A stretch of DNA of 64,000 nt from positions 2,145,001 to 2,209,000 of the forward strand of contig NZ_JARXYR010000002.1 in NCBI RefSeq assembly GCF_029893635.1, read 5' to 3'. The translations under genes were made by a program, and so were the position numbers. How positions within the stretch are numbered: the stretch's first letter is position 1; each line of letters opens with the position of its first letter. Positions 1 through 7,955 of the stretch are shown piece by piece. Under the pieces are notes generated by a model. It made no database searches. It was not told where the DNA came from and worked only from the letters and a program-made list of their open reading frames with translations. The stretch comes from Variovorax sp. TBS-050B (GTDB lineage: Bacteria; Pseudomonadota; Gammaproteobacteria; Burkholderiales; Burkholderiaceae_C).

Positions 1-760
1 CCGTGAGCGCGCCGCCGAGCAGTTCGCAGGCCATCGCCATGCCGTAGCCCTTGTGCTCGCCGAAGGTCATGAGCGCGCCGAACAGCCCGTTCGACTGCGG
101 CACCACCACCACGCCGGGGTCGTTGGTGGGCGCGCCGTGTTCGTCGATCAGGTAGCCGTCGGGCACGCGCTCGCCCTTGTTGTGCGCCACGCGCATCTTG
201 CCCTGCGCCACGCGGCTGGTCGCGAAGTCGAGCAGGAAGGGCGCCGCGCCCGCGAGCGGAATGCCGATGCAGCAGGGATTGGTGCCGAAGCGCCCGTCGC
301 CGCCGCCCCAGGGCGCCACCACGGGGCGCGAGAGCACGTTGACGAAGTGCATCGAGACCAGCCCCTCGGCCGTCGCCATCTCCGCGAAATGGCCGATGCG
401 CCCCAGGTGGTGCGCGCTCGCGAGCGTGAAGATGCAGCTGCCGTGCTGCTTCGCGCGCTCGATGCCGAGCGCCATCGCCTGCACGCCCACCACCTGCCCG
501 TAGCCATGCTGCCCGTCGAGCGCGAGCAGCGTGCCGATGTCGGTCACCACCCGCACCGCCGCGTTGGGCACCAGGCCGCCTTCGGCCACCGCATCGACGT
601 AGCGCGGCAGCATGCCCACGCCGTGCGAGTCATGGCCGCTGAGGTTCGCGAGCACGAGGTTGGAAGCCACCTGTTCGGCTTCGGCGGGCGAGCTGCCCGC
701 GGCTTCGAGGATGCGTGCGCAGTGCGATCGCAGCACCGCGGCAGCAAGGGTCTGGGACAT
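1..760 (-). CDS. Malate/L-lactate dehydrogenase (Ldh2) family oxidoreductase, 3' end outside window
   Basis: About 253 residues are visible from an ATG at 758-760; the frame stays open to base 1, so the C-terminus is missing. The N-terminus (MSQTLAAAVLR...) with the HDSHGVGMLPRY motif near residue 43 and the later GTNPCCIGIPL stretch is typical of the Ldh2/YlbC family. These are NAD(P)-dependent 2-hydroxyacid or imine oxidoreductases such as ureidoglycolate, malate and delta1-piperideine-2-carboxylate enzymes. It is the last visible gene of a minus-strand unit gntR-dctPQM-uxaA-ldh and is separated from uxaA by a structured repeat. Its position suggests a redox step on a sugar acid or its keto product. 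The substrate cannot be read from sequence. Confidence 0.85.
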   Translation of the reverse strand, partial: MSQTLAAAVLRSHCARILEAAGSSPAEAEQVASNLVLANLSGHDSHGVGMLPRYVDAVAEGGLVPNAAVRVVTDIGTLLALDGQHGYGQVVGVQAMALGIERAKQHGSCIFTLASAHHLGRIGHFAEMATAEGLVSMHFVNVLSRPVVAPWGGGDGRFGTNPCCIGIPLAGAAPFLLDFATSRVAQGKMRVAHNKGERVPDGYLIDEHGAPTNDPGVVVVPQSNGLFGALMTFGEHKGYGMAMACELLGGALT

Positions 761-800
761 CAAAAATCTCCTGAGGGGTTCGTTCAAGGGCCGCGCAGCC

Positions 801-902
801 GGCCCGTTCGTGGAACACCGCGGAACCGGCTTTGCCGGGCCGCAGGTGTTGCCCCCGGTAGGGGGGTGGCGAAGCGACACGAAGTGCGCGCAGCCTGGGG
901 GC
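801..902. repeat. Structured intergenic repeat, family A copy 1
   Basis: A hairpin-rich block almost fills the gap between the ldh-family start and the uxaA stop. It holds a nested stem, AACACC...GGTGTT enclosing CCGGC-TTT-GCCGG, then a C5/G5-type hairpin and a CACGAAGTG palindrome. The same order of parts recurs at 4460-4557 with the outer sequence changed. Both copies sit inside the same minus-strand operon, so they may affect termination or mRNA stability. That role is inferred. Confidence 0.7.
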
Positions 903-905
903 GAG

Positions 906-2432
906 CTACATCACTGCACCGACTTGCCACGGTACGAATTCGTTCTGGCCGTAGCCGTGCTGCTCGCTTTTGGAGGCCTGGCCCGACGCGGTCGCGAGCA
1001 CGAGTTCGAAGATGCGCTGGCCCATCTCCTCGATCGAGGCCGTGCCGTCGACGATCTCGCCGCAGTTGATGTCCATGTCTTCTTCCTGCCGCTGCCACAG
1101 CGCCGAGTTGGTCGCGAGCTTGAGCGAGGGCGAGGGCGCGCAACCGTAGGCCGAGCCGCGGCCCGTGGTGAAGCAGATCAGGTTGGCGCCGCCCGCCACC
1201 TGCCCGGTGGCGCTCACGGGGTCGTAGCCCGGCGTGTCCATGTAGACGAAGCCGTGCGCCGTCACGGGCTCGGCGTATTCGTACACCGCCTCGAGGTTGC
1301 TGGTGCCGCCCTTGGCCACCGCGCCGAGCGACTTCTCGAGGATGGTGGTGAGCCCGCCTGCCTTGTTGCCGGGCGACGGGTTGTTGTTCATCTCGCCTTC
1401 GTTGATCCGGGTGTAGCGCTCCCACCAGTGGATGCGGTCGACCAGCTTCTGGCCCACCTCGCGCCGCACCGCGCGCCGCGTCAGCAGGTGCTCGGCGCCG
1501 TAGACCTCCGGCGTCTCGCTGAGGATCGCGGTGCCGCCGTGCGCCACCAGCAGGTCGACCGCGGCGCCCAGCGCCGGATTCGCGCTGATGCCCGAATAGC
1601 CGTCGGAGCCGCCGCACTGCAGCCCGATGGTGATGTGCGACGCGCTGCAGGGCTCGCGCTTCACCGCGTTGGCGCGCGGCAGCATCTCGTTGATCAGCGC
1701 GATGCCCTTCTCGACCGTCTTGCGCGTGCCGCCGGTGTCCTGGATGTTGAAGGTGCGGAAGTTCTCGCCCTCGGCCAGGTGGCCGGTCGCGAGCCAGGCG
1801 TTGATCTGGTTCGCCTCGCAGCCCAGGCCGACCACCAGCACGCCCGCGAAGTTCGCATGCGTGGCATAGCCCGTGAGCGTGCGCTCCAGGATCTGCATGC
1901 CCATGCCCTGCGTGTCCATGCCGCAGCCCGTGCCGTGCGTGAGCGCGACCACGCCGTCGACGTTCGGGTACGCGGCGAGGGCCGCGGGGTTGGTGCGGCG
2001 CGAGAAGTGGTCGGCGATCGCGCGCGCGGCCGTGGCCGAGCAGTTCACGCTCGTGAGCACGCCGATGTAGTTGCGCGTCGCCACGCGGCCGTCGGCGCGG
2101 CGGATGCCCATGAAGCTGGCCTCGCGCTTCGCGGGCGCGGGCTTCACGTCGGCGCCGAAGGCGTAGTCGCGCGCGAAGTCGCCCTTGTCGGGGCCCATGT
2201 CGAGGTTGTGCGTGTGCACGTGCTCGCCCGGCGCGATGGGCCGGCTCGCGAAGCCGATGATCTGGTTGTAGCGGCGCACCGGCTCGCCCGCGGCGATGGC
2301 GCGCGCCGCCACCTTGTGGCCGGCGGGGATCAGGCCGCGCACGGCGATGTTCTCGACGGTGGCGCCGCCGACCAGCTGGCTGCGCGCGATCACGACGTCG
2401 TCGGCAGGATGAAGGCGAATGAAGGGGTTCAT
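906..2432 (-). CDS. UxaA-family altronate/galactarate-type dehydratase
   Basis: This 508-residue protein is full length for the single-polypeptide UxaA/altronate dehydratase family. It has an N-terminal SAF-like domain (about residues 1-85, with HTHN) and then the catalytic part with the hallmark ADGRVATRNY followed by VLTSVNCSATAAR (about 112-135). Family members are metal-dependent dehydratases that turn an aldonate or aldarate into a 2-keto-3-deoxy acid in the cytoplasm. The gene follows dctM by 24 bp in a TRAP operon. The divergent SDR and FAH-family genes could process the keto-deoxy product. The actual sugar acid is unknown; altronate is only the family default. Confidence 0.9.
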   Translation of the reverse strand: MNPFIRLHPADDVVIARSQLVGGATVENIAVRGLIPAGHKVAARAIAAGEPVRRYNQIIGFASRPIAPGEHVHTHNLDMGPDKGDFARDYAFGADVKPAPAKREASFMGIRRADGRVATRNYIGVLTSVNCSATAARAIADHFSRRTNPAALAAYPNVDGVVALTHGTGCGMDTQGMGMQILERTLTGYATHANFAGVLVVGLGCEANQINAWLATGHLAEGENFRTFNIQDTGGTRKTVEKGIALINEMLPRANAVKREPCSASHITIGLQCGGSDGYSGISANPALGAAVDLLVAHGGTAILSETPEVYGAEHLLTRRAVRREVGQKLVDRIHWWERYTRINEGEMNNNPSPGNKAGGLTTILEKSLGAVAKGGTSNLEAVYEYAEPVTAHGFVYMDTPGYDPVSATGQVAGGANLICFTTGRGSAYGCAPSPSLKLATNSALWQRQEEDMDINCGEIVDGTASIEEMGQRIFELVLATASGQASKSEQHGYGQNEFVPWQVGAVM

Positions 2433-2456
2433 CGTGGGAGTTTTCTTCGGAGTCGG

Positions 2457-3851
2457 CTAGAAGAACATTTTCGGCAGCCACAGTACCAATGACGGCACGT
2501 AGGTGATCGTGATCAGCGCGAGCAGCAGCGGCACCAGCCACGGCAGGATCGCCATCGTCGTGCGCTCGAAGCTCAGGCCCGCCACGCGCGCGAGCACGAA
2601 CAGCACCATGCCCATCGGCGGATGCAGCAGGCCGATCATCAGGTTCAGCACCATCACCAGCCCGAAGTGGATCGGGTCCACGCCGAGCTGGGTCGCGATC
2701 GGCAGCAGGATCGGAACCAGGATCGTGATCGCCGCCGTGGGTTCGAGGAAGCAGCCCACGAACAGCATCAAGAGGTTCGCGAGAAGCAGGAACACCCAGG
2801 CCTCCTTGGTGAAGCCCAGCACCCAGCTCGCGATGTCGGTGGTCACGCCGGTGGCCGTGAGCATCCAGCCGAAGATCGAGGCCGCGGCCACGATGAAAAG
2901 CACCGTCGACGTGGTCTCGATGGTGTCGAGGCAGACCTTGACGAACATCTTCCACGACAGCGTGCGGTACCACGCGAAGCCCAGGATCATCGCCCACACG
3001 CAGGCCGCGATCGCGCCCTCGGTGGGCGTGAACAGGCCGGTGCTCATGCCGCCGATCAGCAGCACCGGCGTCATGATCGGCAGCAGCGCCTCGAAGCGGA
3101 AGATGCGGTCGAGCACGAACAGCGAGGCCAGCCCCGCGAACACCGTGAGCTGCGGCGGCGTGCCGAGCTTGGCGACCAGCAGCCACACCACGAGCGGCCA
3201 GCCGATCACCACGGCGAGTTCGCACATCGCCTTGAAGAAGCGCGTCTGCGAGAACTTGATGTCGCCGCCCCAGCCGTTGCGGTGCGCGAAGTAGGCCACC
3301 GTGAGCATCATCAGCACCGTGAGCAGCGCGCCCGGCAGGATGCCCGCGAGGAACAGCGCGCCCACCGAGACGTTGGCCATCATCCCGTAGATCACGAACG
3401 GCAGGCTCGGCGGAATGATCGGCCCGAGCGTGGCCGAGGCCGCGGTCACGCCGACCGCGAACTCGGTCGCGTAGCCGTGCTCCTTCATGGCCTTGATCTC
3501 GATCGTGCCCAGGCCCGCCGCATCGGCGATGGCCGTGCCGCTCATGCCCGCGAAGATCACCGAGCCGAGCACGTTCACATGCCCCAGGCCGCCCTTGAGC
3601 CAGCCCACGAGCGCGAGCGCGAAGTTGTAGATGCGGGTCGTGATGCCCGCGTTGTTCATCAGGTTGCCCGCGAGGATGAAGAAGGGCACGGCCAGCAGCG
3701 GGAAGCTGTCGATGCCGCTCACCATGCGGTGGATCACCACGAAGGGCGGCAGGTTGCCGCTCAGCACGATGTAGACCAGCGAGGCGCCGGCCATCGCAAT
3801 CGCGACCGGGATGCCGCCGGCCATGAAGATCAGGAAGAATATTTTCAGCAT
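2457..3851 (-). CDS. dctM: TRAP transporter large permease, DctM subunit
   Basis: At 464 residues this is slightly longer than a typical DctM, with strings of hydrophobic helices throughout and the conserved region GLGTIEIKAMKEHGYATEFA followed by SATLGPIIPPS near residues 115-150. DctM is the ion-coupled membrane domain of tripartite ATP-independent periplasmic transporters. It lies 15 bp downstream of dctQ and 24 bp upstream of uxaA on the same strand, so it very probably imports the sugar acid that UxaA dehydrates. The C-terminus ends in WLPKMFF, a common DctM ending. Confidence 0.95.
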   Translation of the reverse strand: MLKIFFLIFMAGGIPVAIAMAGASLVYIVLSGNLPPFVVIHRMVSGIDSFPLLAVPFFILAGNLMNNAGITTRIYNFALALVGWLKGGLGHVNVLGSVIFAGMSGTAIADAAGLGTIEIKAMKEHGYATEFAVGVTAASATLGPIIPPSLPFVIYGMMANVSVGALFLAGILPGALLTVLMMLTVAYFAHRNGWGGDIKFSQTRFFKAMCELAVVIGWPLVVWLLVAKLGTPPQLTVFAGLASLFVLDRIFRFEALLPIMTPVLLIGGMSTGLFTPTEGAIAACVWAMILGFAWYRTLSWKMFVKVCLDTIETTSTVLFIVAAASIFGWMLTATGVTTDIASWVLGFTKEAWVFLLLANLLMLFVGCFLEPTAAITILVPILLPIATQLGVDPIHFGLVMVLNLMIGLLHPPMGMVLFVLARVAGLSFERTTMAILPWLVPLLLALITITYVPSLVLWLPKMFF

Positions 3852-3866
3852 GCGGTGGTTTCCGGC

Positions 3867-4424
3867 TCAGCGATCGGCCATGGTGGTTTCGGGGCGTTCG
3901 AGCACGCTGTAGCCGCGCCGCCAGTGGATGCGCGCCACCTGGACCGAGCGCCACGTCATCGCCACGAAGCCGAAGAGGCAGAGCGCGTAGACGATGTTCA
4001 TCGGCGCGTCCACGATGGTCATGCGCGTGTTGCTGCCGATCTTGAGCATCATCTGCACCGTCATCACCGCCGCCGCCACGAAGAAGGCGATGCGCAGCAC
4101 GTCCACCGCGCGCGACAGCCAGCGCCCCATCGCCGCCGGCATGTGGCGGTAGAAGAAGTCGACCTGGATCTGGTTGTTCTTCGCCACCCCGATCGCCGCG
4201 CCGATGAACACCAGCCCGATCAGCATGTAGCGCGCCACCTCCTCGGTCCATGCGGCCGAGTCGTTCATCACGTAGCGCGTGACGAACTGGTAGAACACCG
4301 TGAGCCCCAGCGCCCAGAAGATCGCGAGCGCGATCCAGCCCTCCGCGATCGTGTCCGACAGGTCCACGGCCTCGTCCTGGGCATGGAAATGCCCCTCGTC
4401 ATCGATGATTTTTTCTTCAGTCAC
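3867..4424 (-). CDS. dctQ: TRAP transporter small permease, DctQ subunit
   Basis: A 185-residue protein with four predicted membrane helices and the DctQ signature region FVTRYVMNDSAAWTEEVARY (about residues 66-85). The small permease pairs with DctM in the cytoplasmic membrane. It has a long acidic cytoplasmic N-terminus (MTEEKIIDDEGHFHAQDEAV). The gene is preceded by the second copy of a structured repeat that separates it from dctP, and is followed closely by dctM. Role inferred with high confidence from family and position. Confidence 0.93.
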   Translation of the reverse strand: MTEEKIIDDEGHFHAQDEAVDLSDTIAEGWIALAIFWALGLTVFYQFVTRYVMNDSAAWTEEVARYMLIGLVFIGAAIGVAKNNQIQVDFFYRHMPAAMGRWLSRAVDVLRIAFFVAAAVMTVQMMLKIGSNTRMTIVDAPMNIVYALCLFGFVAMTWRSVQVARIHWRRGYSVLERPETTMADR

Positions 4425-4459
4425 ACAGTCTCCTGAGCGCCTCGGCCAGCGAAGCGAAG

Positions 4460-4557
4460 CCCGTTCGGGAACACCGCGGAACCGGCTTTGCCGGGCCGCT
4501 GGTGTTGCCCCCTCGAGGGGGTACTCGGCTACACGAAGTGAGCCGATACGGGGGTGG
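4460..4557. repeat. Structured intergenic repeat, family A copy 2
   Basis: Second copy of the block at 801-902, in the same orientation, filling the gap between dctQ and dctP. It shares the AACACC/GGTGTT stem with the inner CCGGC-TTT-GCCGG hairpin. The C-rich hairpin here reads CCCCCTCGAGGGGG. Around the conserved ACACGAAGTG the flanking stem is TCGGCT/AGCCGA, whereas copy 1 has AGCG/CGC. Stems differ while pairing is kept, which points to structure rather than coding. Confidence 0.7.
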
Positions 4558-5553
4558 TCACTTGATACTTGTGATGCGGTCGTAGTCCTGCTGGCGATAG
4601 CCGTGGTCGGTCGGCTTGGTGTTCTTCAGCACCGCCTCGCGGAACGCGTTCTTGTCGACCGTGATCACGTTCAGGCCCTTCTTCTTGAACTCCTCGACCA
4701 GGCGCGCCTCCGAGGCGATGATCTCGCGGCCGGTCTTCTCGGCCGCCTCCTGCATCACGTCGGAGAAGATCTTCTTCTCGTCGGCCGACAGCTTGCCCCA
4801 GAGCGGGCCCGAGACGATGGTCAGCAGCGAGTCGACGATGTGGCCCGTGAGCGAGATGTTCTTCTGCACCTCGTAGAACTTCTTCGCCTCGATGGTCGGC
4901 AGCGGGTTCTCCTGCGCGTCCACCGTGTTGTTCTGCAGCGCGAGGTAGACCTCGGCAAAGGCGATCGGCGTCGCGTTCGCGCCCAGCGCCTTCGGGAAGG
5001 CGAGGTAGGCCGGCGCGTCGGGCACGCGGATCTTCAGGCCCTTCATGTCCTCGGGCTTGGCCACCGGCCGCGCTGCGTTCGAGGTGACGTGGCGCGCGCC
5101 GTAGTAGTTGAGCGCGGTGATGTGGTTGCCGGTCTTGTCGTCGTAGCCCTTCGCGAGTTCCTTGAACACGTCGCTCTTCGCGTACTTCAGCTGGTGCTCG
5201 GCGTCGCGGAAGATGAACGGGAAGTACGAGACCGCGAGCGGCGGATAACTGCGGCCCGCGAAGCTCGCGCCCGAGAGGATGATGTCGACCGTGCCGAGCG
5301 TCAGGCCCTGGTTGATGTCGGCTTCCTTGCCCAGGCTGGAGGCCGGGAACACCTGGATGTCGTACTTGCCGTTGGTGCGCTTCTTGATCTCTTCCGCGGC
5401 CCAGACCGAGTACTTGTGGAAGGGCTCGGAGGTCTCGTAGACGTGGGCCCACTTGAGCTTGGTCTGCGCGCTCGCGATGCCGGCCGTGCCCAGCGCGGCG
5501 GCGGCCATGGCGCAGGCGGCGATGGCCTTGAGGATGTGGCGTTTGCTGTTCAT
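4558..5553 (-). CDS. dctP: TRAP transporter substrate-binding protein, DctP
   Basis: A 331-residue periplasmic binding protein starting at ATG 5551-5553. It opens with a signal peptide (MNSKRHILKAIAACAM..., cleavage after GIASAQ near residue 30). The mature part has the DctP/SBP_bac_7 hallmark KGLKIRVPDAPAYL with the ligand-coordinating Arg near residue 173, followed by NNTVDAQENPLPTI. It delivers a carboxylate to DctQM. It is the first transporter gene after the GntR regulator (52-bp gap) and is divided from dctQ by a structured repeat. That arrangement could raise the binding protein's expression over the permeases. Confidence 0.93.
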   Translation of the reverse strand: MNSKRHILKAIAACAMAAAALGTAGIASAQTKLKWAHVYETSEPFHKYSVWAAEEIKKRTNGKYDIQVFPASSLGKEADINQGLTLGTVDIILSGASFAGRSYPPLAVSYFPFIFRDAEHQLKYAKSDVFKELAKGYDDKTGNHITALNYYGARHVTSNAARPVAKPEDMKGLKIRVPDAPAYLAFPKALGANATPIAFAEVYLALQNNTVDAQENPLPTIEAKKFYEVQKNISLTGHIVDSLLTIVSGPLWGKLSADEKKIFSDVMQEAAEKTGREIIASEARLVEEFKKKGLNVITVDKNAFREAVLKNTKPTDHGYRQQDYDRITSIK

Positions 5554-5605
5554 CGTTTGTCTCCGTTCGTTGGCTGTGAAAAAAAGAAGAAATGCGCCGG
5601 CGCGT

Positions 5606-6313
5606 TCAGGCCGCCTTGGCGCGGCGCCAGCTCGCGCTGAATCGCTGGTGCGAGTTGTCCATGTGCAGGTGCATCGCCGCGCGCGCGGCCTCGGCGTCGT
5701 GCGCGGCGATCGCGTCGCGGATCGCCTCGTGCTCCGCGATCGCCGAGCGCCACGAGGCCACGGTCTCGAAGTAGCCGCCCAGGCGCGTGAAGATCGGGCC
5801 GTTGCGCGAGTCCCAGAAGCTCTGCACCGTCTCCACCAGCACCGCATTGCCGCCGGCCGAGACGATCGCCACATGGAAGGCGCGGTCGCCCTCGAGCGGC
5901 AGCACTTCGCGGTCGGCGAGCTCGCGCATGGTCTTGATCGCGCGCGTCATCGCATCCACGTCCTTGCGCTTGCCGAGTGCGGCCGCGATCGCGGCGGTCT
6001 CGCCCTCGATCACGCGGCGCGCGCGGATCAGCTCCAGCGGCCCCCATTCGGTGGGCGCCACCGGCGTGCTCGCGCGGTGGGTGCGGTCGAGCACGTACAC
6101 GCCCGAACCGGTGCGCACCTCGACCCAGCCCTCCACCTCGAGCGCGATCAGCGCTTCGCGGACCGAGGGCCGGCTCACGCCGAGCTGCTTGGCCAGGTCG
6201 CGCTCGGCCGGCAGGCGCGCGCCGACGGCGAACTCGCCTTGGCCGATCAGCCCGCGAAGCTGGTCGGCGATCTGGCGGTACAGCCGCTGGGGCTCGACGG
6301 TCTGGAGGGGCAC
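5606..6313 (-). CDS. GntR-family (FadR/FCD subfamily) transcriptional regulator
   Basis: A 235-residue regulator. I chose the GTG at 6311-6313 because the N-terminus VPLQTVEPQRLYRQIADQ aligns with FadR-type proteins; an upstream extension would be non-homologous and would cross the operator. The winged helix covers about residues 8-75, including GARLPAERDLAKQLGVSRPS and VREALIALEVEGWV. A mostly helical FCD ligand domain follows. FCD regulators usually repress sugar-acid or carboxylate operons and are released by a pathway intermediate. The gene heads the dctPQM-uxaA unit and is divergent from the SDR-SDR-FAH unit, with dyad sites between them. Confidence 0.92.
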   Translation of the reverse strand: MPLQTVEPQRLYRQIADQLRGLIGQGEFAVGARLPAERDLAKQLGVSRPSVREALIALEVEGWVEVRTGSGVYVLDRTHRASTPVAPTEWGPLELIRARRVIEGETAAIAAALGKRKDVDAMTRAIKTMRELADREVLPLEGDRAFHVAIVSAGGNAVLVETVQSFWDSRNGPIFTRLGGYFETVASWRSAIAEHEAIRDAIAAHDAEAARAAMHLHMDNSHQRFSASWRRAKAA

Positions 6314-6331
6314 GGTGGAGGTTGTTAAGGG

Positions 6332-6364
6332 TTGTCCTGAATTGGACAAGTGGTAAGGCCAATT
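6332..6364. promoter_or_regulatory. Two overlapping dyads, probable GntR operator
   Basis: The divergent gntR/SDR gap contains TTGTCC-N6-GGACAA (6332-6349). Overlapping it is AATTGG-N13-CCAATT (6340-6345 and 6359-6364). Both have exact arms. They lie 19-51 bp upstream of the gntR start and about 80-112 bp upstream of the first SDR, where an FCD regulator could control both directions. Binding is inferred. Confidence 0.6.
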
Positions 6365-6443
6365 CAGAATACGGGCCGCACCGCGCCGTCGCCATCGGGC
6401 CAAACCCTGAACGGCCGCTTTCCACTTTCCCCAGGAGACATGC

Positions 6444-7178
6444 ATGAGACTCAAAGGCAAGACCGCGCTCGTCACGGCCGCCGGACAAGGCATCGGCCAC
6501 GCGAGCGTGCTCGCCATGGCGGCCGAAGGCGCGCAGGTCTGGGCGACCGACGTGAACGAACAGCTGCTGGAGCGCTATGCGGGCGTCGCCAACGTGCGCA
6601 CCGCCCGGCTCGACGTGCTCGACAAGGCGGCGATCGACGGCTTCTTCCAGCAGGTGCCCACGCTCGACGTGCTGTTCAACTGCGCGGGCGTGGTGCACAA
6701 CGGCACCGTGCTGGACGCCACCGACCGCGACCTCGAGTTCGCGTTCCAGCTCAACGTGCGCGCGCAGTTCTGGACCATTCAGGCCGCGCTGCCCGGCATG
6801 CTGGCGGCCGGCCGCGGCAGCATCATCAACATGGCGAGCGTGTGCTCGAGCATGAAGGGCCTGCCCAACCGCTTCGTCTACGGCACCACCAAGGCCGCGG
6901 TGCTCGGTCTCACCAAGAGCGTGGCGGCCGACTACGTGGCGCGCGGCATCCGCTGCAATGCGGTGTGCCCCGGCACGGTCGACACGCCCTCGCTCGGCGA
7001 GCGCATCAATGCCAATGCCGACCCCGAGGCCGCACGCCGCGCCTTCATCGCGCGCCAGCCGATGGGCCGGCTCGCGCAGGCCGAGGAGATCGCGCCCGTG
7101 GTTGTCTTCCTCGCGAGCGACGAATCGGTGTTCGCCACCGGCCAGGCCTTCACGGTCGACGGCGGCATCACCATATGA
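6444..7178 (+). CDS. SDR-family oxidoreductase, 2-keto-3-deoxy sugar-acid dehydrogenase-like
   Basis: A 244-residue classical short-chain dehydrogenase with the cofactor motif TAAGQGIG (residues 11-18), NCAG near residue 80, and the catalytic YGTTK near residue 142. The form TAAGQGIG and the ending FTVDGGITI resemble 2-keto-3-deoxy-L-fuconate 4-dehydrogenases and related BDH2-like SDRs. It is the first gene of the unit divergent from gntR and overlaps the next SDR by ATGA, implying translational coupling. With the FAH-family gene downstream, it probably oxidises C4 of a keto-deoxy acid. The exact substrate is inferred only by context. Confidence 0.9.
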   Translation: MRLKGKTALVTAAGQGIGHASVLAMAAEGAQVWATDVNEQLLERYAGVANVRTARLDVLDKAAIDGFFQQVPTLDVLFNCAGVVHNGTVLDATDRDLEFAFQLNVRAQFWTIQAALPGMLAAGRGSIINMASVCSSMKGLPNRFVYGTTKAAVLGLTKSVAADYVARGIRCNAVCPGTVDTPSLGERINANADPEAARRAFIARQPMGRLAQAEEIAPVVVFLASDESVFATGQAFTVDGGITI

Positions 7179-7921
7179 ACCGGCTCGACTTCGCGGGCCG
7201 GCATGCGGTGATCACGGGCGGGGCCGCCGGGCTGGGCCTGGGCATCGCCGAGCGGCTGCTCGCCTCGGGCGGCAGCGTCACGCTGTGGGACCGCGACGAA
7301 GGCGCTGCGGCCGGGGCCGCGGCAGCGCTCGGCGACAAGGCCTTCGCGGTGCAGGTCGACGTGGCGCAGCCCGAGTCGGTCGAACGCGCCCTGGCCGCGA
7401 CGCTCGCGCACGCGCCGCGCATTGACGCGCTCGTCAACAGCGCCGGCATCACCGGTCCGAACGTCAAGCTCTGGGACTACCCGGTGGACGACTGGCGCCA
7501 GGTGATGGCGGTCAACATCGACGGCGTGTTCCTCTGCTGTCGCGCCGTGGTCGCGCACATGCGCACGCAGGGCTACGGCCGCATCGTCAACATCGCCTCG
7601 GTCGCGGGCAAGGAGGGCAATCCGAACGCCAGCGCCTACAGTGCGAGCAAGGCCGCCGTGATCGCGCTCACCAAGTCGCTGGGCAAGGAGCTCGCCGACA
7701 CCGGCATCCGCGTCAACTGCGTGACGCCCGCCGCCGTGAAGACCGCGATCTTCGACCAGATGACGCCCGAGCACATCGCCTTCATGCTGTCGAAAATACC
7801 CATGGGCCGCTTCGGCACCGTGGAGGAGGTGGCCGCGATGGTCGGCTGGCTCTGCACCGAGGATTGCTCGTTCTCCACCGGCGCCGTGTTCGACCTGTCG
7901 GGCGGCCGCTCCACGTATTGA
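7175..7921 (+). CDS. SDR-family oxidoreductase (second of pair)
   Basis: A 248-residue SDR whose ATG overlaps the stop of the preceding SDR by four bases. It carries TGGAAGLG (residues 14-21), NSAG near residue 90, and the active-site YSASK motif. The ending FDLSGGRSTY is common in sugar-alcohol and sugar-acid dehydrogenases of this superfamily. Two adjacent SDRs suggest two redox steps, for example oxidation of the sugar or lactone and later of the keto-deoxy acid, or two epimeric substrates. Nothing in the sequence separates these possibilities. Confidence 0.9.
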   Translation: MNRLDFAGRHAVITGGAAGLGLGIAERLLASGGSVTLWDRDEGAAAGAAAALGDKAFAVQVDVAQPESVERALAATLAHAPRIDALVNSAGITGPNVKLWDYPVDDWRQVMAVNIDGVFLCCRAVVAHMRTQGYGRIVNIASVAGKEGNPNASAYSASKAAVIALTKSLGKELADTGIRVNCVTPAAVKTAIFDQMTPEHIAFMLSKIPMGRFGTVEEVAAMVGWLCTEDCSFSTGAVFDLSGGRSTY

Positions 7922-7955
7922 TCCGCTTTTTTCGCTTCCCCCAAGAAAGGACAAC

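Noticed and set aside
784..4251. Open frame of more than 1,100 codons on the minus strand
   Set aside because: It runs out of frame across uxaA, dctM and dctQ, is Arg/Gly/Ala/His-rich, and has no domain. It is a by-product of high GC codon usage.
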